The notes under the pieces: generated by a model
The model's database searches: none
Told to the model about the DNA's origin: nothing
Seen by the model: the letters and a program-made list of their open reading frames with translations, nothing else
Position numbers and translations under genes: made by a program
Part shown: one piece after another, positions 24,561 to 35,715 of the stretch
Layout: every line of letters begins with the position of its first letter
Position numbering within the stretch: position 1 is the stretch's first letter
Assembly (NCBI GenBank): GCA_946811185.2
Contig: OX328110.1
Coordinates: 22,616,456 to 22,680,455 of the forward strand
Source of the DNA: Hippopus hippopus
Taxonomy: Eukaryota > Mollusca > Bivalvia > Cardiida > Cardiidae
Length of the DNA: 64,000 nucleotides
Direction of reading: 5' to 3'

Positions 24561-24760
24561 GCCGTGATGTACAAAAATGATACCAAACAAGTTATCACAT
24601 AGTTATGGATACATAAAATCTGTTTTGTCTTACAACCGACTGAGTCATACGGTAGACTGGTACTTTGACGTGCAGAAAATGCACGCGGAATGCGCAGGCT
24701 GACCTGGATAGATACTCTTTTGCAGATGCATCAAACCCTCCTTTTCACATAACATGGCTC
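24561..24760 (-). mobile_element. MITE-A, left end lost, abutting a microsatellite
   Basis: Matches from GTGATGTACAAAAATGATACC to ACATGGCTC. One hairpin arm is deleted (GCAGAAAATGCACGCGGAAT, then GCGCAGGCTGACC). The expected A/T target duplication on the right merges with the AT/AC repeat. Confidence 0.82.

Positions 24761-24849
<89 letters not shown>
24761..24849. repeat. (AT)n then (AC)n microsatellite
   Basis: About 20 bp of AT followed by about 69 bp of AC. It starts exactly at the edge of the MITE-A. Confidence 0.97.
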
Positions 24850-24852
<3 letters not shown>

Positions 24853-25032
24853 ATGCTCACATACAAAAGCTTTTACATCAAAGCAGCTGCAGCCCCACTT
24901 TTACTTCTCATGACATAAAAGACACAACACTTAAGGAATCAAGGTTGTCTTAGAAATATAAAAGCCTTATCGTTTGCTTAATAATTGATGGTTAAAAAAT
25001 GGTGTATCATAATTATCGTTATACATGTATAT

Positions 25033-25308
25033 GAGCCATGCTCTGGCAAAAGAGGGTTTAATGCGTCTCCTAAATGAAATGAGAACCGACTGAATCATGA
25101 GGTACACTGGTCCTTTGCCATGTAGTAAATTAACAAATAGCGAAAAAGTTTCGACCCAGGGGTACCTTTCACTAAACAGCGTAGATTTACGCATTCTTTT
25201 TTTTTGGGGGGGGGGGATGAATATGCACACGTACGATCCCTGTTTTGCCCAAAGCTGGCATTGGTCGATAGTTTTTGCCATTTCAATAACCTAACTTTTC
25301 ACAGAGCA
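25033..25308 (-). mobile_element. MITE-A copy with replaced hairpin, cut by a SINE
   Basis: Left terminus GAGCCATGCTCTGGC with preceding ATAT. From 25160 the usual hairpin is replaced by unrelated sequence with a G-run. The right end stops at CACAGAGCAG, where a tRNA-headed SINE begins. Confidence 0.8.
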
Positions 25309-25475
25309 GGGGTTCTGTGTGTCTCGGTGGTAAAATGTAAACCTTGTGACCTGTAGGGCCCGGGTTCGAGCCCTACTAGATCCACTTGGTTTTCGTGGGT
25401 TTTCCTTGAGACCAAAATAGCCTTCAAATGCAGTAGAAATCTAGTTTTAAACTCAAATAAAAAGGTTAAATTTCT
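25309..25475 (+). mobile_element. SINE-3 copy, tRNA-derived head
   Basis: RNA polymerase III promoter-like boxes: A near 25317-25331 (GTGTGTCTCGGTGGT) and B at 25362-25373 (GGGTTCGAGCCC). After the head comes TTTTCGTGGG, shared with the copy at 27740. The tail is truncated. It does not fold as a functional tRNA gene. Confidence 0.7.
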
Positions 25476-25972
25476 TTAATTTGCACAGAAAGAGGAGAGG
25501 GTTATCCCTCCGATTGGAAATTATTAACACATTAAGGTAATCCCGGTACATTCCATCCAGCTTAACGAAGGGTAAATTCAGAGAACGTTATAAATTACCG
25601 ATGTTTGCCTTCATCCACTTATTAACCGAACTAATGTCTTATCTTTGAACATACGTATTACTGCTAATTGATCCAGGGGAGAGTTAATTGGTGCTCTATT
25701 TGGCTTAAGTCATCACTGTATCGACGACGTATGCACACGGCTCATAGGTAAAAATGATAAGGATCAATGAAAACTCCTTTTTATTGTAAAAAAAAAACAT
25801 CGGTTCTTGAAATACGGCATGAATGAATTGATTCCCGCTGGATCCGGCTCTTGCCCTTTTCAGATGACCCAGGTAGGCACACATGCACTGACGTTGCAGT
25901 GTAACTGAATACTTCCTGGGGCCTATCACCATCAAATTTGAGAACAAAAGTCACGAGGATCAACATACATAT

Positions 25973-26232
25973 GCGCCATGCTCTGGCAAAAGGGGGCTTA
26001 ATGCATCTCCGTGATTATTATACTAAGCAAGTCATCACATAACTATAGATCCGTAAAAATCAATTTTGTCTAACAACCGACTGAATCATGAGGTAGACTG
26101 TCCTTTGAAATACAGAAAATTGATCAATAGCGAAAAGTTTCGGCCCAGGTCAGCCTGCGCAGTCTACGCAGGCTGACTTGGATTAATACTTTTCGCAGAT
26201 GCATTAAGCCCAATTTTTAAAGAGCATGGCTC
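25973..26232 (-). mobile_element. MITE-A copy, ATAT target duplication
   Basis: ATAT at 25969-25972 and 26233-26236. Near-consensus sequence with a good hairpin (CAGCCTGCGCAGTCTACGCA, then GGCTGA). Confidence 0.92.
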
Positions 26233-26639
26233 ATATGTATAATGGTATAGTTTCAATATACGCTCCTTAGAAATACTTTTCGGACCTTTGGTGTTTGACA
26301 AAGATTTTGCTTACAACAGCATATTGGACATGTAGGCTTTAACAATGTTCTTGTCTGGAACAGCTCATTTCCATTCAAACTGTGACTCCGAAACCATTAT
26401 CATAAGCGAGAACATATCTGTTTTCGGAATTAGCGTCAAACGCTTTTGAAATGAGATGTTCTCGCTATTTTTCCCTTACATCTCATTAATCATAATAAGT
26501 GCATAAGGCGGAAAGTATTGAATCACAGTCGTGCAGTCTGTAAAGAAATATTGTCTAAACTTAAATCCAACAGGTTATTTGACATATCACTTATTAGTAC
26601 AAGTGGCGCCAATGACGACCATTGGAGGAAATAAGTTTA

Positions 26640-26840
26640 TTAACCGTTATGCTGCTAAATAACTAACATGAAACTTTCAAGTCGATAGTGAAAACCCACA
26701 TGTTGCTATTCAGAGGGGGATAATATCTCCATATCGGACAGTGTAGATCCAAGATCAGACTGCACGTTCTGTGCAGTCTGATCTTGATCTACATTGTCCG
26801 CAAAAGGTCAGTGAGTCGCGCTTAGCAGCCTAAGGGTTAA
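26640..26840 (-). mobile_element. MITE-C copy, TTAA-bounded, near consensus
   Basis: TTAACCGTTATGCTGCTAAA to CTTAGCAGCCTAAGGGTTAA. The central palindrome is perfect around the TTC tip. Confidence 0.9.
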
Positions 26841-27009
26841 TCACTAAAGTAGAATTGAGGAAGAAAGACTGTTTGCTACTTTTCCTTCCAATGCGTTCTT
26901 AATTCTATTTTATTCTTGAACCTATTCCAAATAAATGGGACACATATTTGCACGGTTGGTACCTTACGTCTTGAGTAAACTCGTTCCTAGTACATGTATA
27001 TAATTTCAG

Positions 27010-27354
27010 TCGTTGGATTTGTCTTCACATATACATCAAATACATGCGCATATATTAAATGTAGTTCTATTTTACACACGTTGGCTAATTCCAACGACCG
27101 TGTACGAAATAATACCCTTCTTTTACCACCCTGAAGACAAACAATGCCTTTTTGAATCATTTGGTATACCAGAAAACTCTCATTTTCCCATATTCCTTCT
27201 TTACATGATATACACGATGCAATCTTGTACTCCGCTAAAAGCACTGGGCAATCAGACTTGCTCCTTAGATGAAACAATAAAACATTTACACCAAACGGGA
27301 TGGAACATTACTGACATTAAACACATATACAGACATTTCAAAGCAAATTAAGTC
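27010..27354 (+). CDS. Possible 3'-terminal exon of an unrecognised protein
   Basis: I do not recognise the product. Seen: after TATATAATTTCAG (possible acceptor, AG at 27008-27009) a frame of about 112 codons stays open to a TAA at 27352. It contains Trp, Cys and possible N-glycosylation sites (GNQTC, GWNITD), a hydrophobic stretch (FPIFLLYMIYTM) and an ending DIKHIYRHFKAN. Two AATAAA hexamers follow at 27439-27444 and 27456-27461, about 85-105 nt beyond the stop, as expected for a terminal exon. The segment is not part of any repeat family identified here. Against it: the opposite strand is also open over much of the span, there is no ATG near the start, and no upstream exon is identifiable. 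A chance frame in AT-rich DNA is a real alternative. Confidence 0.3.
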
Positions 27355-27438
27355 AAACAAATGTTCCATTCATAGATTAAACAAAATAATGGCCAATCAG
27401 CTACCTTCAGAAACTTATCTTTAAACACCATGCCTAAC

Positions 27439-27461
27439 AATAAATGCTACTTTCAAATAAA
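27439..27461 (+). promoter_or_regulatory. Two candidate poly(A) signals
   Basis: AATAAA occurs at 27439-27444 and again at 27456-27461, downstream of the stop of the candidate terminal exon. The hexamer is common by chance in AT-rich DNA, so this is supportive only in that context. Confidence 0.3.
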
Positions 27462-27739
27462 ACTTACGGGAGCATTTTAAGTACATCACAGACCTATATT
27501 GTTTTAAACCTGTATTTTTTCCGGAACATAGAAGTTTTTCGAATGTACATACAAGTTCAACATTTCTTAGGCAATATAACCATATGATGTTTGAAAACGT
27601 GATATAAAGTCGTTAGATAGCCATTTCGTTGCCAAATTATATACCTCACTTTTCTAGGGAAACTAGGAGGGGTACTGCGTAGGAAGAGACTACCTTGTTC
27701 TTATTCACGTATAGAGAAATCATAACTCTTGGTGACGTT

Positions 27740-27962
27740 GGGTCCTGCTCGTCTCAGTGGTAATGTGAAATACTTGTAACCTGGAGGCCGCGAGTTCGTG
27801 CCTCACTGGAAGAAGTGGTATTTTCGTGGGAGTGTCCGTTTGCAAGACACAGAGACACAGCCTAGTGCTGGTGAAACCGAGGACGTAAATGAAATAAGCG
27901 AGCTGTCGCCGTGGTATGGCTGAAATAATGGTTAAAACGGTGTAGTCACCGTTCAATCAATA
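27740..27962 (+). mobile_element. SINE-3 copy, full length
   Basis: Plus-strand A box GCTCGTCTCAGTGGTA (27748-27763), B box CGAGTTCGTGCC (about 27791-27802), then TATTTTCGTGGGAGTGTCCG. The tail GCTGAAATAATGGTTAAAAC GGTGTAGTCACC ends in TCAATCAAT. The head matches the copy at 25309 and the tail matches SINE-2. Confidence 0.78.
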
Positions 27963-28449
27963 TATCGATCCGTGTGACGTAACAGGCTCTCATGCCTTAG
28001 ACGGTTTAGGTCCGGTGCTTGACTCAAATCACCAATTTATTCGAACCAGGAACTTGGAGGAATTGGTGCTCCACCCGTCTTAATTTCAACCTTTAAACAT
28101 AGTTGATGAAGTCAAAGTCGTGTTAATGGAGAGCTAGCTCGAGGCGGTCCAGTCTGCCAGTACATCACAATGCCTGTAAGCATTTTCACAGACTTAAATA
28201 ACCTTCTGACTTACTTGCGTCTTACGGCAGTCATCAGAAACTAATATACTTTCCATTTAGATGGATTTTATGGACCTCAAAGGTTCATGCCACTAGTCTA
28301 AAATTTTTACAATGAATGCCTAAATCATTCACAAAATACAGGGATTTCGATTGGGTTTATATGGATGAAGCTTGGTATTAATTATGTCTCAAAATACAGA
28401 CAGGCATACATGGTAGAGATAGCTATGTGCTTAACAACGATATTTCAAC

Positions 28450-28612
28450 GCGATATGTAAAAACAGGGACTTTTGCGGACGGCATAGATCAAGATCAGAC
28501 TGCACAGATCTACACCGTCCGCTTGTTTAAAATAAAAGTCTGAGTCTCGGTGGACTCTGTTTTCAGCTGTCGGAAAAGGTCGAGTTTATATAGTTGGCCC
28601 TGAAAGAGCTAA
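28450..28612 (+). mobile_element. MITE-C2 copy, left end unclear
   Basis: AACAGGGACTTTTGCGGACG, then GCATAGATCAAGATCAGACT, then CACCGTCCGCTTGTTT. The right half (GTCGGAAAAGGTCGAGTTTA) differs from MITE-C. The inner palindrome is collapsed. Confidence 0.78.
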
Positions 28613-29619
28613 GCAAAATCGGTCTCGAAAGTGATGTATGCAAAAACCAAAGTATACACATGCATTAATGCTTTAGTGGTAATCTTTTAGGTATTTTAAT
28701 GGGAGACTTTCTTAATGACGGGAAATAGGCTGCGGTAAAACGGAAATGTTCATTTTCTCATTTCTTCTTTAAGCAATATTGATGTTAACGTCGGCCGGAA
28801 CTTGACTTTTAAGTAGATATAGTTTGAAATAAAGACACCCCATTAATATCGTATAAGGTAATTGGATATTGCATGCAATCCTTAATTGAAGTCTAACTTA
28901 GTTGGCAAAAAGAGCACATTGCTGTGTTGGATTCGAAAAATATGTTTTAATACGAAAGAATTTACCTTTGTGCCCCACCATTTTCACTATGGAGGTGAAG
29001 GGCATGAAGCACCATGCGTGTCAATACGTCTTGGAACAAACGTCCCATACTTACGAACGATTTGTTTACTTGTTTCATTTTTAACTGCATCATTGTATTT
29101 AAGTTTTATGCAGGGGAATATAATTATCAAGTTCGGTTTTGAATGAAATCCACCAGATATTTTGAGAGTTAAGGCCATGTAACATATATAACATTATGGT
29201 TTTCCTTCCTTTTTTTTCAACTTACGATATATTTATGTATTTGTTTTAACATATATGTTCATTGATATAATAATCATCATTTAATATAGACGACATATTA
29301 TAACAGACATTACACAATCTTACTTTAACATTATGTACCTGTATGCTTTACGGAAGACTAATGAACAGATAGAATGGTTACCAAACAACACGGTTTCGGA
29401 AGAAAAATGTAAAACTTCCCCATGAATGTTGAGAAGGACCAATCGCGGGAAAGACGTACTGTATGGACAACAACTTTCGCAAAGGATATAGCCATTTACA
29501 AACATGAAAATTACACTATATGATAATGTCAGAGTGGTACAGCATATCAACAGATACTAATAGTTTACAAAGATGCAGGGACTTTCTCTTTTCTTTGTGT
29601 CAAATAAGATTGATTAACT
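28613..29619. other. No gene seen
   Basis: A frame at 28886-29146 has a hydrophobic C-terminal stretch but no splice or domain support. Confidence 0.5.
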
Positions 29620-29921
29620 GATTGTATGGTGTTCAACGCCGTTTTCAACCTTATTTCAGTTATATCGCGACGGCCAATGCACCTATCCATGCTTTGCTGG
29701 AGTTTCTTTTAACAGTAGTCCGCACAATACTCTTTCCAAGCCACTGGCTGCTTTTCCATAGAACCATTGTTAAAACAATTATCAGGGGTGAGAGAGGGAT
29801 GAATCCTGTCGCAATGACTATCATCTATCCTCGGAAAGAAATTGGCCGAGCCGAGGATCGAACCAGCGACCCCCTGTTCTCAAGTCCTGTATGTTACCGA
29901 CAGAGCTACAGTGGCTTGGCG
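29620..29921 (-). mobile_element. SINE-2 copy 1, tRNA-headed, full length
   Basis: Minus strand: A box TAGCTCTGTCGGTA (29894-29907), B box GGTTCGATCCT (29854-29864), body, then the tail GATATAACTGAAATAAGGTT GAAAACGGCGTTGAACACCA. The 153-codon plus-strand frame across it is an artefact. Confidence 0.82.
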
Positions 29922-30373
29922 TGTCAAATAAGAGAATACCTTTTGTACTTTATCTGTTTATTTAACAGTCACGTGGTTTTTACGACCCTGATTTTTTATT
30001 TTTCAAAAATTATGAAACAAAAGGAGGAAATGCTAGTATCCAACAATTTCTGCCTTTTTTCCACAATGTTTTCTGCCATGTAATTACATATCAATTATCC
30101 GATCAGCATTTATTTTGACATGTGCAAATGTTTTCAGTATGGAAGAATCTGAATTTGTGTCGTCTATAGTAAAGAGTTCATTAATAACATCATACAGAGT
30201 ATAATTGTATGTTTTGGTGTGGAATCGAGGTATAAGATCTGAGAAAAAGGATGAGAACTAGAATTAAAGTAATTTTCTCAATTTTCCCCCACACATCATA
30301 ACGTAGGGGAAAAAAAAAACTCACACAACTGAATCCATACCTTTGCAAACAAACATGGATATAGACATGTAAA

Positions 30374-30603
30374 TTAACTCTATGCCGCACAATCTGGAGT
30401 TTTAAAGACGTTGACACAGAAGGCTTTTGAAAACATTGTGGGAAAAGGAGAAAATACTGGTTACTGGCATTTTCTCCTTTTCCCACGATGTTTTCAACAC
30501 TTTTACAGACAATTACCCTCATTTCAGCATGATTTTATATGTCGTCTGCAAATGCTTTCAATTTGTACCAGTCCAAAATTTTTGTCGTTTGGTAGAGATT
30601 TAA
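30374..30603 (-). mobile_element. MITE-D copy, TTAA-bounded
   Basis: TTAACTCTATGCCGCACAAT to GTCGTTTGGTAGAGATTTAA. Central palindrome GGAAAAGGAGAAAATACTGG against TGGCATTTTCTCCTTTTCCC. Confidence 0.88.
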
Positions 30604-30976
30604 ATAAGACCTGTTTTCTTTAGATATTGATCCTTGGGAAAGAAGACTATCAAAACCATACACTATAAAACATTCACTGTCAAAACATTAAAGGATTAAT
30701 CTGTTACAGAAAAGCTCGCGCACACGAATCAAATTTTTTAGGAGAACTTCTTACTGTATAACCTGATATAGTCAGGGATTCATGTAGAAGAATTAATGGC
30801 AATTTCTAGCAAATCGAATCGATCTTCCCCAAATTTACATGAAAATGTCACATAAAATGAGATTTAGCAGACTACGTTCGTCTGCTGTCCATAAATCGTA
30901 GATAGAAATTAAAAGAAATTTTCTGTTTAATATGGTGCAATTACATTGCACGCACGTCGTTTGATAGATTCAAGAA

Positions 30977-31198
30977 TCTTAAGGTCTACGGCCCCTAACT
31001 CATCGGTAAACATCGACGTTTTCGTAAAGGCTATTCGGCCAATCTCGGCAGCTGTCTTTTGATATAAGAGTTAGGACCTTTGGACTCACTAACTGATCGG
31101 TAAATATCGTGTAATATCGACGTTTTCGTAAAGACTATTCGGCCGATCTCGGCAGCTTCGGTCTTTTAATGTGAGAGTTAGGGGCCGTAGTTTTTAAA
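30977..31198 (-). repeat. Repeat I, dimeric palindromic repeat, copy 1
   Basis: CTTAAGGTCTACGGCCCCTA ACTC at the left and GAGTTAGGGGCCGTAG at the right are inverted. Inside, the block GGTAAA-ATCGACGTTTTCGTAAAG-CTATTCGGCC-ATCTCGGCAGC occurs twice in tandem. Confidence 0.85.
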
Positions 31199-31271
31199 GT
31201 AAAGAGGGAAAGCATCAGAACCGTATATCTATTTCTTGAAAAGGCAACGTTCTGAAAAAGCCAAGGGCTGT

Positions 31272-31441
31272 TTAACTCTATACTGAACCCTATACGACAC
31301 GCTGCATAGCTTTAATTACCCTGAGAAAGAAGCCTTTTGAAAAAATTGTGGGAAAAGAGAAAATGCTGTACCAAGCATTTTCCCACTGTAGTTGCTTCAA
31401 TTTGTTCAATTCCACAATTTTGTCATTTTATAAAGATTTAA
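31272..31441 (-). mobile_element. MITE-D copy with internal deletion, TTAA-bounded
   Basis: TTAACTCTATACTGAACC to TTATAAAGATTTAA. The centre is shortened (GAGAAAATGCTGTACCAAGC then ATTTTCCCAC). Confidence 0.8.
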
Positions 31442-31459
31442 TGATCCAGTATTTATGCG

Positions 31460-31620
31460 TCATACAGAAGAAAGTATCTGGAAATATCGTGGGAAAAAGG
31501 AGTAAAATGCTTTTAAACACCATTTCCGTTTTTTAATCTCAAAGTTTTCTACTCTTTGAAAGACGAACTTTAATCATTAAGTCACATTTGCCATGTGCAA
31601 ATGCTTCCAGTGTCAACATT
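31460..31620 (-). mobile_element. MITE-D fragment
   Basis: ATATCGTGGGAAAAAGGAGT and AAATGCTTCCAGTGTCAACA match interior MITE-D. It begins about 20 bp after the previous copy. Confidence 0.6.
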
Positions 31621-31627
31621 GTGCAAG

Positions 31628-31742
31628 GTAGCTTAATGCATCAACAAAAAGGTACGACTGAGGTCAGCCTGCGCAGTCCGCACAGGTTGACTTGGATCGA
31701 AACTGTTTGCTGCTTATAAATTTCCAGCAAGAACATAGCTCA
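31628..31742 (+). mobile_element. MITE-A fragment containing the hairpin
   Basis: Begins in TAGCTTAATGCATC, has CAGCCTGCGCAGTCCGCACA then GGTTGAC, and ends near AACATAGCTC. Most of the non-palindromic part is deleted. Confidence 0.75.
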
Positions 31743-33267
31743 TATGTACTTCACAATTTAGTTTCTCTCTTCATTGCATTTTGAGAAATGTTTTTTTTTT
31801 TTTTCAAATTAGCATACATCGAATATAATGAAAATCGAAATTAATCTAAAATGGTAATTGGCTTTTTTTAGGGGTTCAAATCGAGAATTTGATATAAATG
31901 CTTTGGGTTCTGTTCAACTTTGTTCACGCGTAGTAGGAACAGCTTTGAAACCACGGAAGATGGTCATGAAATTATTTGAAAGCGAGTCTATAAGTATCGG
32001 ATATGTTAAATACAATTAATTAACTTCATAACAAATGAAATGATGCCATCTGATATGAAATTTTAATGACATGTTTTGGATCTTAGGGGAGATGAAATCA
32101 CTTTCGGCTGCACCCATTTTTAAAACTGCTCAGAAATGATGTATGCATTAACTTCATGTATGAATAGTTCACATTATAAACTACATGCAAAAGTAGTTAA
32201 GAATCTACTCATCATAAACTATTCGTGTTAATTTTGTTTTGGACTAAAGAAATGGACTTATCAGGATGATTATCCACGTTTGTGCTATATTATTGAAGGC
32301 CCGCAAGCAATAATCATTACGAGTCATTTTTCAGGATAAAAAAGACCTACAGAAAAAGCTTTTAATACGATTTAAGGAAAGAAGGGGATATCGACACAGA
32401 GTTTCAGTACTTCAATAGATATCTGGATTTACGGGACTTACGTTGATTATGTTCGTGTCTGAAAACTTGGGAACATAGACATGACTGTCAGGAGGAGCCT
32501 TCTGTAACAAAGATAAATCGCCACGGAGAATTATTTGATATAACTTGGTATTAGTGTGGAAGAATAAATCAAGAAAATGTTTATCTTAAACCATAACCTT
32601 CATGTCACAACAGCTGATGTTACTTTGCGTGTGATCGCACCATGGTCTATTCGTTTCGATACAAAATATAATCAACTTTCATTTTATGAAATTCGAATTC
32701 GTAAGTTACTATTAAACACGGTTCAGCTTTATTATTATTTATTTCTAATAATGATTTAGACTAGCAATCATATTAAGATCGCTTGTCTCTTGCCATCGAG
32801 AGTGCCCCAGATCCTAAATGTAAACAAAACACCCCACAGTCGCCAAGTTCTTCCCCGTGAAAATGTATTCTTTCTGAATGAAATCATAATGCTTTTAATT
32901 CTCTTAAATATGACGACGTCAAACTTGTCATTAACTAAGAAAATTCTACCACTCCAATTTCAATTTATGAAGTCATAACAAGGTGTCATCGGAAAGATAC
33001 AGGACGTTTGCTTATATGTAAATAAAGTCAGTGACCTATGCAATTTAGCCTCACCTTTACTCATTTCAACACAACCGTTTTCGTCCTGATTTGTTTGGCG
33101 GGTGTCGTGGGCTAGGTCTGATCCAGGTTCATCTTCGTACAGAGGATGAGATGGTGAAAAGGCATGGAAAGTTCATCTAAAAGTGAACTATGGAGATCAA
33201 CAAAACAATCACTTCTCAGGGCATTTCCTATAATGACAAATAAATGGTGAGCTGTGGGTAAAATATC
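31743..33267. other. No gene seen
   Basis: AT-rich sequence; short Leu-rich frames only. Confidence 0.55.
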
Positions 33268-33342
33268 CGGATCGGACCATATAACCGGATAAGTCCGGTC
33301 TAAACTCAATCAGACTTGAAAACCGGATGGACCGGATCGAAT
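33268..33342. repeat. Cluster of inverted CCGGAT motifs
   Basis: ATATCCGGATCGGACC, ATAACCGGATAAGTCCGGTC and AAACCGGATGGACCGGATCG: CCGGAT or its complement appears about six times in 75 bp, in both orientations. Confidence 0.6.
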
Positions 33343-33865
33343 TGGAACTGACTTTATAACGAATTGGACTATTTTCTTTAATCTTGAATGAGCCAACGAA
33401 GTTTTATCTTAAAAAAAGAAAAACACTCATTCCATACTTGTTAGTCTGTCAGTACTTTCAGTACTTTGATTTTCTTACTAGCGGGGCGATTGCGATTTTC
33501 GGTAAGTGAATCGTGCATTATATTGCAGAAATGATTCAGGCAATTTTCATGACATGTAGTACCTGTAACAGAGTGGTAGATTCCGGTGATTACCAGTCTT
33601 TAAATGTCTAAGTGTGGATATTTCTCCGAGTTTAGGAAGAGCTTTCGCAAGATTTAGTTGTTCTAGCCAAAGACTCAACGTAGAACTTGGTAGATATTTG
33701 AATAAAGAAAGAGATGGTAGGGCGTGCCACCATTGTTTATTAAATCATGACATATTAGTTGTGGAAACTGAATATCCCTCTTTTTTCCTCTGTTCCTTAT
33801 TTAATGCAGAAAGACAAACATTGTTAGCCTCATGGTGTCGAGGTAGAAAAGATACAATGTTTCAT

Positions 33866-34691
33866 TAGCTCACCTGTGCACAAAGTGCTCAAGGTGACCT
33901 TTTGGGATCGTGCTGTGTCCGTTGTGGGTCGTGCGTAGTACGTCGTCCGTCGTGCGTCATGCGTCATGCGTCATGCTTCGTGCCTCGTCCGTCGCCCGGG
34001 CGTCAACAATTACCTTGTGTGAACCCTAGAAGCCACATTTTCAGTCAGATACTCATGAAAAGTGGTCAGAGTGTTTGTCTTGATAATATCTCGGACAAGT
34101 TTGAAAGTGGGTCAAGTCGGGTCAAAAAATAGTTCACCAGGCCAAATCTTAAAAAAATTCATGTGTGCACGATAAAAGTCAGATTTTCAGTCTGATACTT
34201 AGGAAACCTGCTCCGAATGTTTGACTTGATGATACCTCTAACACTTTGAAATTGGGTCACGTCATGTAAAAAAGTAGGTCACTTGGCCAAATCTTAGAGA
34301 GAAAGATTGTTTGCAACGCAGAGGCCACATTTTCAGTCTGATACACATGAAACATTGTAAAAATGTATTCTTGATTATATTTCAGACAAGTTCGAAATTT
34401 GGTCACATCAGATCAAAAAGGAGGTCATTTGGCCAAATCCTCTAAAAACATTGTGTACAGTCTAAAGGCCATATTTTCAGTCTGATACCCATGAAATATG
34501 GTCAAAATGTTTGTTTTGGCGATATCTCTGATAAGCTAAAAAAAAAAAGAAAAATCGTCAAGTCAGTCAATAAGTAGGTCTCTAACACTCATGTGTTTTA
34601 CATCATCACAAACAGGATCTCTTCAGTTTGTTCAACCCTAGATGACTTTACTCATGTGAGCGCCTTAGGGCCAATGACCCTCTTGTATTTT
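33866..34691 (+). repeat. Mollusc-type dispersed repeat with four internal tandem blocks
   Basis: Starts TAGCTCACCTGTGCACAAAG TGCTCAAGGTGACC, then a TCG-rich stretch (GTCGTCCGTCGTGCGTCATG). Four blocks of about 145 bp follow, marked by CCACATTTTCAGTCAGATAC at 34032 and relatives at about 34178, 34324 and 34466. It ends CTCATGTGAGCGCCTTAGGG CCAATGACCCTCTTG. The ends are imperfectly inverted (GCTCACCTG / CATGTGAGC). I associate this layout with a repeat widespread in bivalves; the class of its transposon is unknown to me. Confidence 0.75.
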
Positions 34692-34961
34692 AATGAAAAG
34701 TAAAATTATATTAACTATTAGAAAGGAAGCAGAGTATTTTTCATCAATTCTTATGGTAAAGGATGCTCAATAAAATAATAATTTTGCATGTAACTGTTAT
34801 TTGTAACTCTTCACTGTTTATTATGATGATTGTACTTGAAACAAGATATTATGGGCTGGTGGTCTTTATTTACAATTAATTTTTTTTTCTATCGTATTGT
34901 ATTATTGTATTATGCAGTTCTTGGGCACGCAACACTGACCATTTCGAACGAAAAAATATTT

Positions 34962-35190
34962 AAGTCGTATTCTGCGAAAAGGGGGTTAAATGCATCAGAA
35001 AATGCATTCCACGCAGGCTGACCTGGGCCGAAAAGTTTGTAAATTTGTAAATTTTTTGCACGGGCAAGCACTATCTTACCTTATCATTCAGTCAGTTTGT
35101 TTGACAAAATAGATTTTATGGATCCATAATTATGTGAATAGTTGCTTGCTCCAGTGCATCACGGAGATGTACTAAACCACTTTTTTCCTA
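34962..35190 (+). mobile_element. Degenerate MITE-A with half hairpin
   Basis: TTCTGCGAAAAGGGGGTTAA start; only the right hairpin arm (CACGCAGGCTGACCTGGGCC) remains. It then follows MITE-A to CATCACGGAGATGTACTAAA. Confidence 0.75.
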
Positions 35191-35516
35191 GAGGGACGCT
35201 CACACACACACACATAAAGAAATTAGTCCTCCTGAAATTACCTTACTTTTGCAAGCATCTGATATCTTCAGCCGAATCGAATTCTGAAAAGCTATCAAGT
35301 GATGTGAAGTATTTATTTTTGTTTGGCTTATAGTGTTATTTTCTTCTTCATGTTAAAAGCCTATGCCTGGAACTAATTACCGATACATTACAGAACTATA
35401 AAAATATAGTATATCTTTTGAGATAGGTCGTAAAAATGTAGGAACAGAGATGGCGGGGAATTCAGGACAGCTTACTTATCCACATTAATTAATCGTATTT
35501 TAAGATATTTGTTTTC

Positions 35517-35517
<1 letters not shown>

Positions 35518-35552
<35 letters not shown>

Positions 35553-35608
35553 AGAGAGCGAGAGTCAGAGAGACACATAGATAGATAGGTAGACAGACAG
35601 ACAGACAG
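35518..35608. repeat. (GA)n and (GACA)n microsatellite
   Basis: About 55 bp of interrupted GA repeat, then ATAGATAGGTAGACAGACAG ACAGACAG. Confidence 0.95.
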
Positions 35609-35715
35609 CTTGGTTCATCAAAGCAAGGAATTTGTTTTGAAAGCTGCTTCTACAGTCCTTCCCAATATCCCCTGGGTCGTTGAACCGGGAATTACCCGCA
35701 TCATTATCCGACACA

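Noticed and set aside
24665..24913. His-Thr repeat protein
   Set aside because: Translation of an AC microsatellite.
25309..25380. Plus-strand tRNA gene
   Set aside because: Pol III boxes only; shared with the SINE-3 copy at 27740.
29622..30083. 153-codon open frame on the + strand
   Set aside because: Runs through the minus-strand SINE-2 and into low-complexity sequence; no domain.
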